This document shows positions 32,912-41,729 of a DNA stretch of 64,000 nt, piece after piece. Under the pieces are notes generated by a model, which saw only the letters and a list, made by a program, of their open reading frames with translations, did not search any database and was not told where the DNA came from. The DNA lies in contig NZ_CP127251.1 in the NCBI RefSeq assembly GCF_030285925.1, positions 310,001 to 374,000 on the forward strand, in the 5' to 3' direction. This DNA is from Devosia sp. YIM 151766 (lineage in GTDB: Bacteria; Pseudomonadota; Alphaproteobacteria; Rhizobiales; Devosiaceae). Numbering within the stretch: position 1 is the stretch's first letter; every line of letters starts with the position of its first letter. The position numbers and the translations under genes are program-made.

Positions 32912-34284
32912 GATGAAATGCCTTTTTCAATGGGGAGGCGTGGCCGGTAAATGTGGGTCTCGAAGGCCGCGCCCAGTCGGCAGAGGCCGGCCTCGTCGAA
33001 TGGCCTGCCGACCAGTTGCAGCCCGGCGGGCAGGCCGTCGCGGGTGGTTCCCATGGGCATGGCCAGGGCCGGATGCCCGGTCAGGTTGAACGGAAAAACC
33101 CGCATCTGGTTTGGCGCCGAGGACCCATCCAGCCGTGGCGCGCCACCCAATACGCTGGCGGTCAGCATCGCGTCGAAGCGGCTGAGGACGCTCTGCTGAA
33201 GCTGGTGCGCCAGCGCCGTCCTCATCCGCAGGGCCTGCACCAGATCGCCGCCGGAAAGCACCGCGCCGGCGGCAAGGTGGGCATAGGCGAGCCGTCCGAA
33301 GGCGGCGGGTCGGCGAATGAGTGCCTCCCGATGGATGGCGAAGGCTTCCGCCTGGATGATCACCGTAGCGGCGGCATCGAACAGTTTCGGGTCCGGCAGG
33401 TCGACCTCCTCGACCACCACGCCCAGTCGCGCGAACGCCTCGGCGGCGCGATCGAGGGCAGCGCCAATTTCTCGATCGCCGCTCCCGGCATGGAATGACC
33501 GGGCATAGGCCAGCTTCATTCCTGCGCAATCCTGCCCCAGGGCCGCCGCGCAATTGGGCGGGCCGGCATCTGCGCTGGTCGGATCGGCGGGATCAAACCC
33601 GGCCATGACGTCGAGGCCGATGGCGGCATCGCCGATGCAGGACGCCATCGGACCGACATGATCGAGCGAGAAGCTCAGCGGCAGGACGCCGCGCCGTGAG
33701 ACCCGGCCATAGGTCGGCTTGAGCCCGACAATGCCACAATAGGCGGCCGGCGCGCGGATCGACCCGCCGGTATCGGTTCCCAGCGCCAGGCGGACCAGTC
33801 CCCCCGCCACCGCTGCTGCCGAGCCGGAGGACGATCCGCCCGTCGTACGCTCGAGATCGTGCGGATTGCGGGCTGGAGGGTAGGGGCCGTCAAGGCCGGG
33901 ACGCGGCTCGATCGCCAATTCATAAGTCGCCGTCTTGCCGACCAGGATAGCGCCGCCGCGTTGCAGCCTGGCCACGGCATGTGCATCCGCCAGGGCGGGC
34001 TGCGCCGGCAATCGCGACTGGCCCGTGGTGGCGATCCCCTCGATATCGAACAGCTCTTTGACGGCGAAGGGGATGCCATACAGCGGGCCGCGATCGCGAC
34101 CGTCCTGCAAGTCCCGGTCCGCCTGTTCGGCCGCAACGCGGGCGCGGTCGGCCGTTGTCGTGATGAAGGCGTTGAGGCGGTCGTCGTCGGCGATCCGCCC
34201 GAGCGCCTCTTCGGTCAATGCCCGGGCCGAAATCCTGCCGGCGCGGATGTCCCGGCCCAGCGCCGCGATATCGGGGGCGGTCAC
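32908..34284 (-). CDS. Amidase-signature hydrolase, AtzE-like
   Basis: A 458-residue amidase. The triad lies in YGIPFAVKELFDIEG (Lys), TTGGSSSGSAAAVAGG (cis-Ser) and LGTDTGGSIRAPAAYCG (Ser). Length, and the small AtzG-like gene directly upstream, match the AtzE/AtzG arrangement known from 1-carboxybiuret hydrolase. No other cyanuric-acid genes are present, so only the architecture is transferable. The GTG start overlaps the stop of the small gene (GTGA), indicating translational coupling and a probable complex. It differs from the 515-residue amidase at 27221 in lacking the N-terminal extension. Confidence 0.88.
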   Translation of the reverse strand: MTAPDIAALGRDIRAGRISARALTEEALGRIADDDRLNAFITTTADRARVAAEQADRDLQDGRDRGPLYGIPFAVKELFDIEGIATTGQSRLPAQPALADAHAVARLQRGGAILVGKTATYELAIEPRPGLDGPYPPARNPHDLERTTGGSSSGSAAAVAGGLVRLALGTDTGGSIRAPAAYCGIVGLKPTYGRVSRRGVLPLSFSLDHVGPMASCIGDAAIGLDVMAGFDPADPTSADAGPPNCAAALGQDCAGMKLAYARSFHAGSGDREIGAALDRAAEAFARLGVVVEEVDLPDPKLFDAAATVIIQAEAFAIHREALIRRPAAFGRLAYAHLAAGAVLSGGDLVQALRMRTALAHQLQQSVLSRFDAMLTASVLGGAPRLDGSSAPNQMRVFPFNLTGHPALAMPMGTTRDGLPAGLQLVGRPFDEAGLCRLGAAFETHIYRPRLPIEKGISS

Positions 34285-34532
34285 GGCTCGACCTCCCGCC
34301 TTGTGGCGGCGAGGGGGGCGGCAACGGGCTCGAGGGGATAGGGCAATGGTCCGGCAATCGCCGCGGCCTGCGCCAGCATGAAACGGGCCAGTGCGATGAC
34401 CAGGGGCAGATCGTCCGGCGGCGGCACGATCCCGCTCGCCGCGAGCAGCGATATTATCTGCTCATCGCCGGGAGGCGGGCCGGAAGGCGAGGGAGACGGC
34501 ATCGGGGTGCAAGAATGGCGGGCGGGCCCCAT
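34281..34532 (-). CDS. Small AtzG-like (DUF4089/GatC-like) accessory subunit
   Basis: An 83-residue protein, mostly helical. It has DEQIISLLAASGIVPPPDDL followed by PLVIALARFMLAQAAAIAGP, then a Pro-rich tail. In AtzG and DUF4089 proteins a similar two-helix segment clamps onto the amidase. The position immediately before an AtzE-like amidase, with GTGA overlap, supports a partner role. ATG 34532 follows GGCGGGAT. An alternative ATG at 34502 would remove a Pro-rich start. Confidence 0.65.
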   Translation of the reverse strand: MGPARHSCTPMPSPSPSGPPPGDEQIISLLAASGIVPPPDDLPLVIALARFMLAQAAAIAGPLPYPLEPVAAPLAATRREVEP

Positions 34533-34549
34533 GATCCCGCCCGGCCGGC

Positions 34550-35794
34550 TTACTGTGTAATGAAGCCGCCCTGCTGGGCTGCCGCATTATAGGCTGCATT
34601 GATGTCGTTCAACGTCTGCTCGGCGGTCTTCGAGCCCTGCAGATAATCGCCGATCTCATCGCTGAGCGCGGTGTGAAGCAGGCCCATATAGGGCAGCATC
34701 GGATAGGGGCGGGCTCCGGCGCTGGCCGTGGCGATCACGCCGGCAGCCGACGGGCCCGGCTCGTAGCCCTTGAGCAGCCAGGGCGCGACATCGGGATGCG
34801 TCGTCGCGATATCCGGGCGAATGGCATAGGCCATCGCCTGGAACGAGGTTTCCGCGTCTTCATCCGAGATGTTCTTGGCGATGGAAAAGCCGTCCCACCA
34901 CAAGGCCGCCGCCGGGATGTCGCCGCCATTGAAGGTCGGGGCCGCGGCCAGGACGGTATTGGCCGCGATGTCCTGATCGGGGCTCTCGGCGCCGATCACC
35001 GAATTGGAATAGGAGCCCCAGCCATCCATCATGGCGACCCTGCCGGCCAGATAGGCGGCCTTCATCTCGTCGGCATCGTAGGTCATGTAGTCGGGCGGCA
35101 TATAGGCGGTCAGCGCCTTCATCATCTCCAGCGTCTTGATGCCGTCTTCGCCGCCGATGGCCAGCTTGGCCGAGCCGGGCTCGAAGAATTCGGCGCCAGT
35201 GCCCAGATACATGTTGACGAATTCAGCGCCCAGATCCCAGCCCGGCTTGTTGGCAGCGGCCAGCGGATAGTCGAGAATACCCTTTTCCTTGATGATTTCG
35301 GCGGCCGCGAGCACGTCCTCATAACTGCTGGGCACGGCGACGCCGGCCTCGTCGAGGATATCCTTGCGGTAGAACAGGTGCTGCGAATTACCGGAAAACG
35401 CCACGGCCACGGTTTGGCCGTCGACCTTGATCAATTGCGTCGGCAACAGGTCCTGGCCGTATTTGGCGATCAAATCGTCGAGCGGGCGGATCAGGTCGGC
35501 GGCCAGCAGCGGGGCGATCGAGCCATTGGCCACCACCGCGACGGTATATTCGGCCGGGTTGATCGACAGGGCCGGCACTTGGAGATTCTTGTGCTCGGTG
35601 GTCAGGTTGGAGGTCACTGTCACCTTGTCCGAGGCGCATTCCTTGGCGCCGTCCGCAACGACCTTGAGGACGTCGAAGTCGTTGGACAGGATGCGGACCG
35701 ACCCGGCGCCCTCGATTTCGCAGGCGGCCATGGCGGCGCCGGCGGTGAGGCACAGGATGCCGACCGACACTGTGGTCTTAAACAATAGCTTCAT
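34550..35794 (-). CDS. ABC transporter substrate-binding protein
   Basis: A 414-residue periplasmic protein. The signal peptide MKLLFKTTVSVGILCLTAGA ends near AAMA. The mature protein starts ACEIEGAGSVRILSNDFDVL, with two early Cys that could form a disulfide. Family 1 solute-binding features follow: EHKNLQVPALSINPAEYTVA, LFYRKDILDEAGVAVPSSYE, and AGRVAMMDGWGSYSNSVIG. It delivers the unknown substrate to the permeases encoded at 29831-31749. GGAG lies before the ATG at 35794. First gene of a four-gene operon, with the operator pair 152-189 bp upstream. Confidence 0.9.
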   Translation of the reverse strand: MKLLFKTTVSVGILCLTAGAAMAACEIEGAGSVRILSNDFDVLKVVADGAKECASDKVTVTSNLTTEHKNLQVPALSINPAEYTVAVVANGSIAPLLAADLIRPLDDLIAKYGQDLLPTQLIKVDGQTVAVAFSGNSQHLFYRKDILDEAGVAVPSSYEDVLAAAEIIKEKGILDYPLAAANKPGWDLGAEFVNMYLGTGAEFFEPGSAKLAIGGEDGIKTLEMMKALTAYMPPDYMTYDADEMKAAYLAGRVAMMDGWGSYSNSVIGAESPDQDIAANTVLAAAPTFNGGDIPAAALWWDGFSIAKNISDEDAETSFQAMAYAIRPDIATTHPDVAPWLLKGYEPGPSAAGVIATASAGARPYPMLPYMGLLHTALSDEIGDYLQGSKTAEQTLNDINAAYNAAAQQGGFITQ

Positions 35795-36194
35795 TTCGTT
35801 CTCCTGACGGTGAACGGCGCGCTCCTAGGACCGGCACGCCGATCATTCCCTGTTGTCGTTTACGCTCCCGCGGCAGGTCCGGGCCATTTTCTCAACCGCC
35901 CCTCCCCGCCATTTGTCTGCCGCACCACACAATTGGTAAGCATACTTGCATACGAATGCAACACCTTTTGCATTCGTATGCAGACCGGCTTTCCCAAGCC
36001 TTCGCGGGCGCTCCGCGTCGTCAGCTCCTGACGTTGGAGCAGGCCTCGATCAGCTGCCATCGCGCGATTGTCACGTACCCAGTGCCCGAGCCGGCTGCCT
36101 GGACGGGGCATTTTACCCATCGGGCGGGTGGCGCGGCGGCGCATGGGGGGATAGGCTCCGGCCGATTGATTCAAGAACAAGAAGGTCTTGCCCC
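35795..36194. promoter_or_regulatory. Divergent 400-bp regulatory region with two LacI-type operators
   Basis: This gene-free stretch lies between the solute-binding-protein gene (minus) and the aminopeptidase gene (plus). It contains TTGCATACGAATGCAA at 35946-35961 and TTGCATTCGTATGCAG at 35968-35983, 22 bp apart (two helical turns). Two dimers on one face of the helix, or a tetramer, could bind. I see no gene in the remaining 210 bp before 36195. Confidence 0.8.
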
Positions 36195-37436
36195 ATGAGC
36201 AATTCCCCCATCGATCCGGTCAAGCTCGACAAGCTCGGCGAGGTTGCCATCAAGGTCGGTCTGCAATTGGCCGAGGGCCAGGATCTGGTCATCACCGCCC
36301 CGATGAGCGCCGCGCCGCTGGTGCGCCGCATCACCGAACACGCCTACAAGGCCGGCGCGGGTCTGGTGACCACCATCTATTCGGATGAGGAAACCACGCT
36401 GGCCCGCTTCCGCCACGCCAAGGATTTCAGCTTCGACCGCGCCGCCGGCTGGCTCTATTCCGGCATGGCCGACGCCTATAAGAACAATGCCGCGCGCCTG
36501 GCCATTTCCGGCGACAATCCGATGATGCTGGCCGAGCAGGATCCCGACAAGGTGTCCCGTGCCAACCGCGCCAATTCCGCCGCCTACCGCCCGGCGCTGG
36601 AACTGATCACCGGCTTCGACATCAATTGGAACATCGTTTCCTATCCTACGCCCAATTGGGCCAAGCTGGTCTTTCCCGACGATCCCGAAGACGTGGCCAT
36701 CGGCAAGCTGGCCGACGCCATTTTCGCCGCCTCGCGCGTCGATCAGGACGACCCCATCGCCGCCTGGAAGGCGCATAATGCCAATCTCAAGGCCCGCTGG
36801 ACCTGGCTCAACGGCAAGAATTTCTCGGCGCTGAAATATAAGGGCCCCGGCACCGACCTGACCATCGGCCTGGCCGATGGCCATCGCTGGAAAGGCGGCG
36901 CCTCGGAAGCCAAGAACGGCGTCACCTGCAATCCCAACATTCCCACCGAGGAAGTATTCACTACCCCGCATCGCCTGCGCGTCGAGGGCACGGTCTCGGC
37001 CACCAAGCCGCTATCGCATAACGGCACGCTGATCGAGAATATCCAGGCCCGCTTCGAAGAGGGTCGCATGGTCGAGCTCAAGGCGAGCAAGGGCCAGGAC
37101 GTGTTCAACAAGGTGCTGGATACCGATGAAGGCGCGCGGCGCCTGGGCGAAGTGGCCCTCGTGCCCCATTCCTCGCCGATTTCGGCCTCGGGCATCCTGT
37201 TCTACAACACGCTCTATGACGAAAATGCCTCGTGTCACATCGCCATGGGCCAGTGCTATGCCGATTGCTTCGAAAACGGCAAGGATTTGAGCGCCGAGCA
37301 GATTGTCGCCCAGGGCGGAAATAAGAGCCTCATCCATATCGACTGGATGATCGGCTCCGACCAGGTGGATATCGACGGCGTTCACGCCGACGGCACCACC
37401 GAGCCGGTCATGCGAAAGGGCGAATGGGCGTTTTGA
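36195..37436 (+). CDS. Aminopeptidase T (M29 family metallopeptidase)
   Basis: A 413-residue M29 aminopeptidase. It has VGLQLAEGQDLVITAPMSAA at the start, then YSDEETTLARFRHAKD and GLADGHRWKGGASEAKNG. The metal-binding Glu and His residues are expected in NIPTEEVFTTPHRLRVEG, EVALVPHSSPIS and NTLYDENASCHIAMGQ, where the pattern matches the family. It ends IDWMIGSDQVDIDGVHADG. It removes N-terminal amino acids from peptides in the cytosol, with low specificity. GAAGG lies about 9 nt before ATG 36195. It is divergent from a LacI-operator pair, but whether it belongs to that regulon is unclear. Confidence 0.92.
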   Translation: MSNSPIDPVKLDKLGEVAIKVGLQLAEGQDLVITAPMSAAPLVRRITEHAYKAGAGLVTTIYSDEETTLARFRHAKDFSFDRAAGWLYSGMADAYKNNAARLAISGDNPMMLAEQDPDKVSRANRANSAAYRPALELITGFDINWNIVSYPTPNWAKLVFPDDPEDVAIGKLADAIFAASRVDQDDPIAAWKAHNANLKARWTWLNGKNFSALKYKGPGTDLTIGLADGHRWKGGASEAKNGVTCNPNIPTEEVFTTPHRLRVEGTVSATKPLSHNGTLIENIQARFEEGRMVELKASKGQDVFNKVLDTDEGARRLGEVALVPHSSPISASGILFYNTLYDENASCHIAMGQCYADCFENGKDLSAEQIVAQGGNKSLIHIDWMIGSDQVDIDGVHADGTTEPVMRKGEWAF

Positions 37437-37682
37437 CGCTTCAAGGGGAGGGCGGGGAAACCTGCCCTCGCAACGCCGCCTTTTACAGCCCATGGATCGG
37501 CATGTCATAATCGCCCCGTCGCCTCCGTCGCCACCAGGCTAGCCCCGGTCGGGGACCGCCTTGCTGGCGGCGGGCCGTCGGGGATCGTGCATGTCAAATC
37601 TGTCACCTGGGTCGGTCGCACTGTCGCTCCACTGTCATGTCGCTCATGATAGAAGACCGGTTCCTGCGCCTAAGGCAGGGCC

Positions 37683-38993
37683 ATGCCAGTGAAGCGACCG
37701 CCCGACAAGGACAACCTCCATCCCTCCCATATTCCCGGCCTGAGGCGAAATGTTCTGGCGCGGCTGCTCGTTCAGGGCCCGCTGCTGGCCGGGTTTGCCG
37801 GGGTCATTCTCGGCTTCGTGCTGCTGGGCAATCTACGGCCCGATCTGGCCCTTCTCGGCCTGGCGGTCATCATCGCCTTGCTGGCCGTTCTGCCCCTGCC
37901 GAGGGCAGCTGTCCCCCAGCCGGGCGAGGTTTCGCCATTGCCGGCCGCCGAACCGGGGAGCAGCGTGGTTTCCGCCTTTGCCGAAGCGCTGGCCGATCCC
38001 TGTTTCGTGCTCGACCGGCGCGGCACCGTGCTCTACCGCAACGCGCCGGGCGCGCAGCAATATCCCAACCTGCAGCCGGGCAGGGTGATGACCCTAGTGC
38101 TGCGCAATCCTGAATTGATTGCCGCCGTGGAAGGCGCGGTGCGCTCCGGCGAGCCCCGCCGCTTCGAATTGCACGAAACCCTGCCCGCCGAGACCTGGGA
38201 CAAGGTCGTGGTGGCGCCGCTTCACCAGCCGGGAACCGATTGGCTGGCGGACGAGAACCGGCACTTGCTGGTGACCTTCCAGAGCCTGACCGAGCTCAAG
38301 CGCGTCGATGCCATGCGCGCCGATTTCATCGCCAATGCCAGCCATGAATTGCGCACGCCGCTGGCGTCGCTCATGGGCTTTATCGACACGCTGCTGGGGC
38401 CGGCGGCCAAGGACGGAGCTGCGCGAGAGAAATTCCTCCTCATCATGCGCAGCCAGGCCGACCGCATGAGCCGGCTGATCGACGATCTGCTCAGCCTGTC
38501 GCGCATCGAAATGCACCAGCATGTGCGCCCCACCGGTTCGGTGGACCTTGCGGCGCTGTTGCGCGAGGTTCGCGAGGGTTTGCAGATTCAGGCCCGCGCC
38601 GCCGAACTCGACGTCATCCTCAAACTACCGGACCATCCGGTCATGGTCGGCGGCGATCGTGGCCAGCTTTACGCGGTGTTCGAGAACCTCATCGACAATG
38701 CCATCAAATACGGCGCCCCCGGCAAGAGCGTCGAGGTCATCCTCGGCCCGACCGAGCGTCCCGGCCTGCGCCACCAGGTCAGCGTCGTCGATCACGGTCC
38801 CGGCGTCGAGCCCGAACACGTGCCGCGCCTGACCGAGCGCTTCTACCGCATCGATGCCGAGGCCAGCCGCAAGCAGAAGGGCACCGGCCTGGGCCTGGCC
38901 ATCGTCAAGCACATCATCCAGCGCCATCGCGGCCAGGTAACGATCAAATCCGCCCCCGGCGAAGGTCTGCACGTCGACGTGCTGCTGCCCTAG
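37683..38993 (+). CDS. PhoR-like sensor histidine kinase
   Basis: A 436-residue kinase. Two hydrophobic segments (LVQGPLLAGFAGVILGFVLL and LALLGLAVIIALLAVLPLP) anchor it, with little periplasmic sequence. A PAS-like domain follows (about 95-205). HisKA has NASHELRTPLASLMGF with His221, and the ATPase domain has NLIDNAIKYG, DHGPGV and GTGLGLAIVKHI. The short membrane part plus PAS is the PhoR layout. No response regulator, pst or phoU gene is adjacent in the window, so the phosphate role is only by similarity. It begins 246 bp after the aminopeptidase gene. Confidence 0.82.
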   Translation: MPVKRPPDKDNLHPSHIPGLRRNVLARLLVQGPLLAGFAGVILGFVLLGNLRPDLALLGLAVIIALLAVLPLPRAAVPQPGEVSPLPAAEPGSSVVSAFAEALADPCFVLDRRGTVLYRNAPGAQQYPNLQPGRVMTLVLRNPELIAAVEGAVRSGEPRRFELHETLPAETWDKVVVAPLHQPGTDWLADENRHLLVTFQSLTELKRVDAMRADFIANASHELRTPLASLMGFIDTLLGPAAKDGAAREKFLLIMRSQADRMSRLIDDLLSLSRIEMHQHVRPTGSVDLAALLREVREGLQIQARAAELDVILKLPDHPVMVGGDRGQLYAVFENLIDNAIKYGAPGKSVEVILGPTERPGLRHQVSVVDHGPGVEPEHVPRLTERFYRIDAEASRKQKGTGLGLAIVKHIIQRHRGQVTIKSAPGEGLHVDVLLP

Positions 38994-39489
38994 CGGTTTC
39001 ATCCTCGCCAGGTGCTTTACATCCGGGCATCCCTCCCACTCGTCACCCTCGCGATTGACGCGAGGGTTCCGTTTTTACATTGGACACTTCGAGCCAAGTT
39101 ATCTCGGGACGTGAGGCCCTTAGCCCCCTCCCCTTGAGAGCAGGGCTATCGCATATGGCTTCGATGGCGCCTCCTTCTCGGATCGTCACCCTCGGGCGTG
39201 ACCCGAGGGCTCTTGGGCAGAACCCACAAACAAAGAACCCTCGCGTCGAGCGCGAGGGTGACGAGCGGTGATTTTGCGACAATCACCTGCTTCTCAGTCC
39301 ATATGCGATAGCGTTCCCGTGAGGGGGAGGGGAGGCAGGAACCGCCGAATCCTGTCGCCGAAGCAAGCTGCCACCGAAGGGCGAGGCCGGCACACGCCGA
39401 AACCTCCACTCACCCGCTCCTTGGTCCAAGAAGCCCAAAAACAAAAAGGCGCCCGCGGGGCGCCCTTTGATCTCCAAATCCAAACCGTC
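38994..39489. repeat. Composite palindromic repeat region
   Basis: A 496-bp gap without a gene. It contains three small palindromes of the CCCTCGcg/cgCGAGGG type (39046-39066, 39189-39209, 39238-39258). A longer inverted pair is also present: GCTATCGCATATGG at 39145-39158 against CCATATGCGATAGC at 39299-39312, each flanked outward by CCCCTCCCC-type runs. A unit at 39096-39136 is shared with 17320-17363. This looks like a repetitive intergenic element family. Confidence 0.75.
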
Positions 39490-40029
39490 TCAGCGCTTGC
39501 GCTTGTCCACCTGATGATAGGCCCGGCGCGAGTGGAATTCGCAATAGGGGCCGGTCTCCAGGCTGTGCTGCCCGCAGAAGTAGAAGTCCTTGGTCAGCGG
39601 ATCGCCGATCGGCCACTTGCAGGTATTCTCGTTGAGTTGCAGCAGGTTCAGCCGCTTGTCCTCGGGAATGAACAATTCCTGCGGCGCCGGCGCCACATAG
39701 AGATTGGCGTCCAGATCGGGCGTGATCGCCAGCGCCGTGGCGCCCATGACCTGCGGGCGGGGCATGCTGGCCGGGCGCGGCTTGGCGCTGACATGGCTCA
39801 TGCCTGCCGACGGGCTGGCGACCCGGCGGGTGGTGGGCCGTGCTGCCGGGCGGGCGCGCGGCGTCGTATTGGTTGGCTTGGCCCGGGCCGACAGCTTGAG
39901 CCGGTGCACCTTGCCGATCACCGCATTGCGGGTCACCCCTCCGCCCAGTTCGCCGGCGATCTGGCTGGCACTCAAGCCTTCCATCCAGAGCTTTTTCAAA
40001 ATTTCAACGCGCTCGTCAGTCCAGCCCAT
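39490..40029 (-). CDS. gcrA: GcrA cell cycle regulator
   Basis: A 179-residue protein with the diagnostic N-terminus MGWTDERVEILKKLWMEGLS and SASQIAGELGGGVTRNAVIG, the GcrA DNA-binding domain. A Pro/Arg/Ala-rich linker follows. The C-terminal segment has CKWPIGDP, FYFCGQHSLETGPYCEFH, the sigma-70-binding part. In Caulobacter GcrA works with sigma-70 at promoters methylated by CcrM (GANTC sites) to drive cell-cycle genes. GGGAG lies about 8 nt before ATG 40029, which matches orthologs; the frame is open upstream but the extra sequence is not GcrA-like. Confidence 0.94.
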   Translation of the reverse strand: MGWTDERVEILKKLWMEGLSASQIAGELGGGVTRNAVIGKVHRLKLSARAKPTNTTPRARPAARPTTRRVASPSAGMSHVSAKPRPASMPRPQVMGATALAITPDLDANLYVAPAPQELFIPEDKRLNLLQLNENTCKWPIGDPLTKDFYFCGQHSLETGPYCEFHSRRAYHQVDKRKR

Positions 40030-40319
40030 CGATTGCGCTCCCGAAACCATCGTCAAAACAGAATCCTTCATTGCGCTGCCAAGAACGGTCTGGCAGCTTT
40101 GAGAATCTACAGCTCGTATGTTGAGCGGGTCCGCCGCACGAGATGTCGTGCCCCAATGCCCTGGAGAATACGCCATGGCTGGAATCGGGATCAAGACTCA
40201 GAGGCGATTTTCCCCGTTTATTCATTGGTTAAGATTGTTCTAACATTCCATGAGTCAAATCAGCCACTTGGCGCTGTCTCATTGACTTGTCGGCAGGTTT
40301 TCGACTAATTCTGCGAGGC

Positions 40320-40347
40320 AAAACGCGCTGCCGACCGGCGCGTTTTT
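40320..40347 (+). terminator. Terminator-like hairpin in the argD leader
   Basis: AAAACGCGC (40320-40328) pairs with GCGCGTTTT (40338-40346), and more T follows (TTTTTGTCTTTT). It has the form of an intrinsic terminator but lies about 60 bp before the argD start, in the 377-bp gap after divergent gcrA. It may end a short upstream transcript or act as an attenuator. No leader peptide or known small RNA was recognised here. Confidence 0.55.
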
Positions 40348-40406
40348 GTCTTTTGTGGCAGCTTTGCCACGCTTCATTGGACGCCTTCAATACGGGAAGT
40401 TTCACC

Positions 40407-41609
40407 ATGTCTGCGCTTTACGGCACCTATGCCCGGTCTGATCTCGCGTTTGAGCGGGGTGAAGGCATGCGCCTGTACGACCAGCATGGCCGGGATTATC
40501 TCGACTTCCATTCCGGCATTGCCGTCAATGCGCTGGGCCACGCCGATCCGCATCTGGTCGCGGCGCTCAAGGCTGCCGCCGACAAGGTCTGGCACACCTC
40601 CAATGTCTTCGCCATTCCCGAACAGGAGCGGCTGGGCCAGCGGCTGGCCGACCTGAGCTTTGCCGACCGCGTCTTCTTCACCAATTCCGGCGCCGAGGCG
40701 CTGGAATGCGCCATCAAGACCGCGCGGCATCATTTCTTTTCCAAAGGCCAGCCGGAGCGCTATGAAATCATCGCCTTTACCGGCTCGTTCCATGGGCGGA
40801 CGCTGGGCACGATCGCGGCCGGCGGCAATCCGTCCTATCTCGAAGGCTTCGGCCCGCCCCTGGCGGGATTCCAGCATGTCGCGCCGGGCGATCTCGATGC
40901 GGTCAAGGCCCTGATCGGCCCGCAAAGCTGCGCCATTCTGATCGAGCCGGTGCAGGGCGAGGGCGGGGTCACCGCCATGAGCGCCGAATTCCTCCAGGGG
41001 CTGCGCCAGCTCTGCGACGACAACGACCTGCTGCTGATCCTCGATGAAGTGCAATGCGGCTTCGGCCGGACCGGACGCTTCTTCGCCTATGAATGGGCCG
41101 GCATCACCCCCGATATCGTGGCGGTGGCCAAGGCCATTGGTGGCGGTTTCCCGCTCGGCGCCTGCCTCGCCACCGAAGCGGCTTCCGCCTCCATGGTGCC
41201 GGGCACCCATGGCTCGACCTATGGCGGCAATCCGCTGGCCTGTGCCGTGGGCAATGCCGTGCTCGACCGGCTGCTCGCCCCCGGTTTCCTCAACCAGGTC
41301 AATTCCATGGGCCAATATCTGGCCTGGCAATTGCAGCAATTGGCGCAGAAATATCCCGATTACGTGCTCGAATTGCGCGGTAAGGGCCTGTTGGCCGGCA
41401 TCAGGATCACCCCGCCGGTGCGCGACTTCGTCGCCCGGCTGCGCGACGATCATCAATTTCTGGCCATCGGCGCCGGCGACAATGTGCTGCGGCTCATTCC
41501 GCCGCTGATCGTCAGCGAAGCCGATATCGACGAGGCCATGGACAAGCTGTCCGCCGCTTTCGACGCGATCGAGGCCGAAACGGCCGCCACGGCGGCGGCA
41601 GGCTCGTAA
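40407..41609 (+). CDS. argD: Acetylornithine aminotransferase
   Basis: A 400-residue class III PLP aminotransferase. It has [54 protein letters not shown] and [19 protein letters not shown] with the PLP Asp. Lys is in [18 protein letters not shown], and [17 protein letters not shown] follows. It converts N-acetylglutamate semialdehyde to acetylornithine, and often N-succinyl-LL-diaminopimelate in lysine synthesis. ATG 40407 has GGGAAG upstream. It is followed by argF and hslO, the common alphaproteobacterial order. Confidence 0.95.
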   Translation: MSALYGTYARSDLAFERGEGMRLYDQHGRDYLDFHSGIAVNALGHADPHLVAALKAAADKVWHTSNVFAIPEQERLGQRLADLSFADRVFFTNSGAEALECAIKTARHHFFSKGQPERYEIIAFTGSFHGRTLGTIAAGGNPSYLEGFGPPLAGFQHVAPGDLDAVKALIGPQSCAILIEPVQGEGGVTAMSAEFLQGLRQLCDDNDLLLILDEVQCGFGRTGRFFAYEWAGITPDIVAVAKAIGGGFPLGACLATEAASASMVPGTHGSTYGGNPLACAVGNAVLDRLLAPGFLNQVNSMGQYLAWQLQQLAQKYPDYVLELRGKGLLAGIRITPPVRDFVARLRDDHQFLAIGAGDNVLRLIPPLIVSEADIDEAMDKLSAAFDAIEAETAATAAAGS

Positions 41610-41729
41610 TGTATCTGACCTTCTATCACTTCGGACGCCGCCGAGGCCGCTGACATGGTTTGTTAGCCGTCATCCGCCATGGTGACGGTTCCGATATCTG
41701 CACAGCGTCAATATAAAGGAAACCGGCCA

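Noticed and set aside
32908..34532. Cyanuric acid/biuret degradation from the AtzE-AtzG-like pair
   Set aside because: No cyanuric acid hydrolase, biuret or allophanate genes are present. Only the architecture is shared.
37683..38993. Naming the kinase phoR with a phosphate role
   Set aside because: No phoB, pst or phoU gene is in the window. Only the general domain layout supports it.
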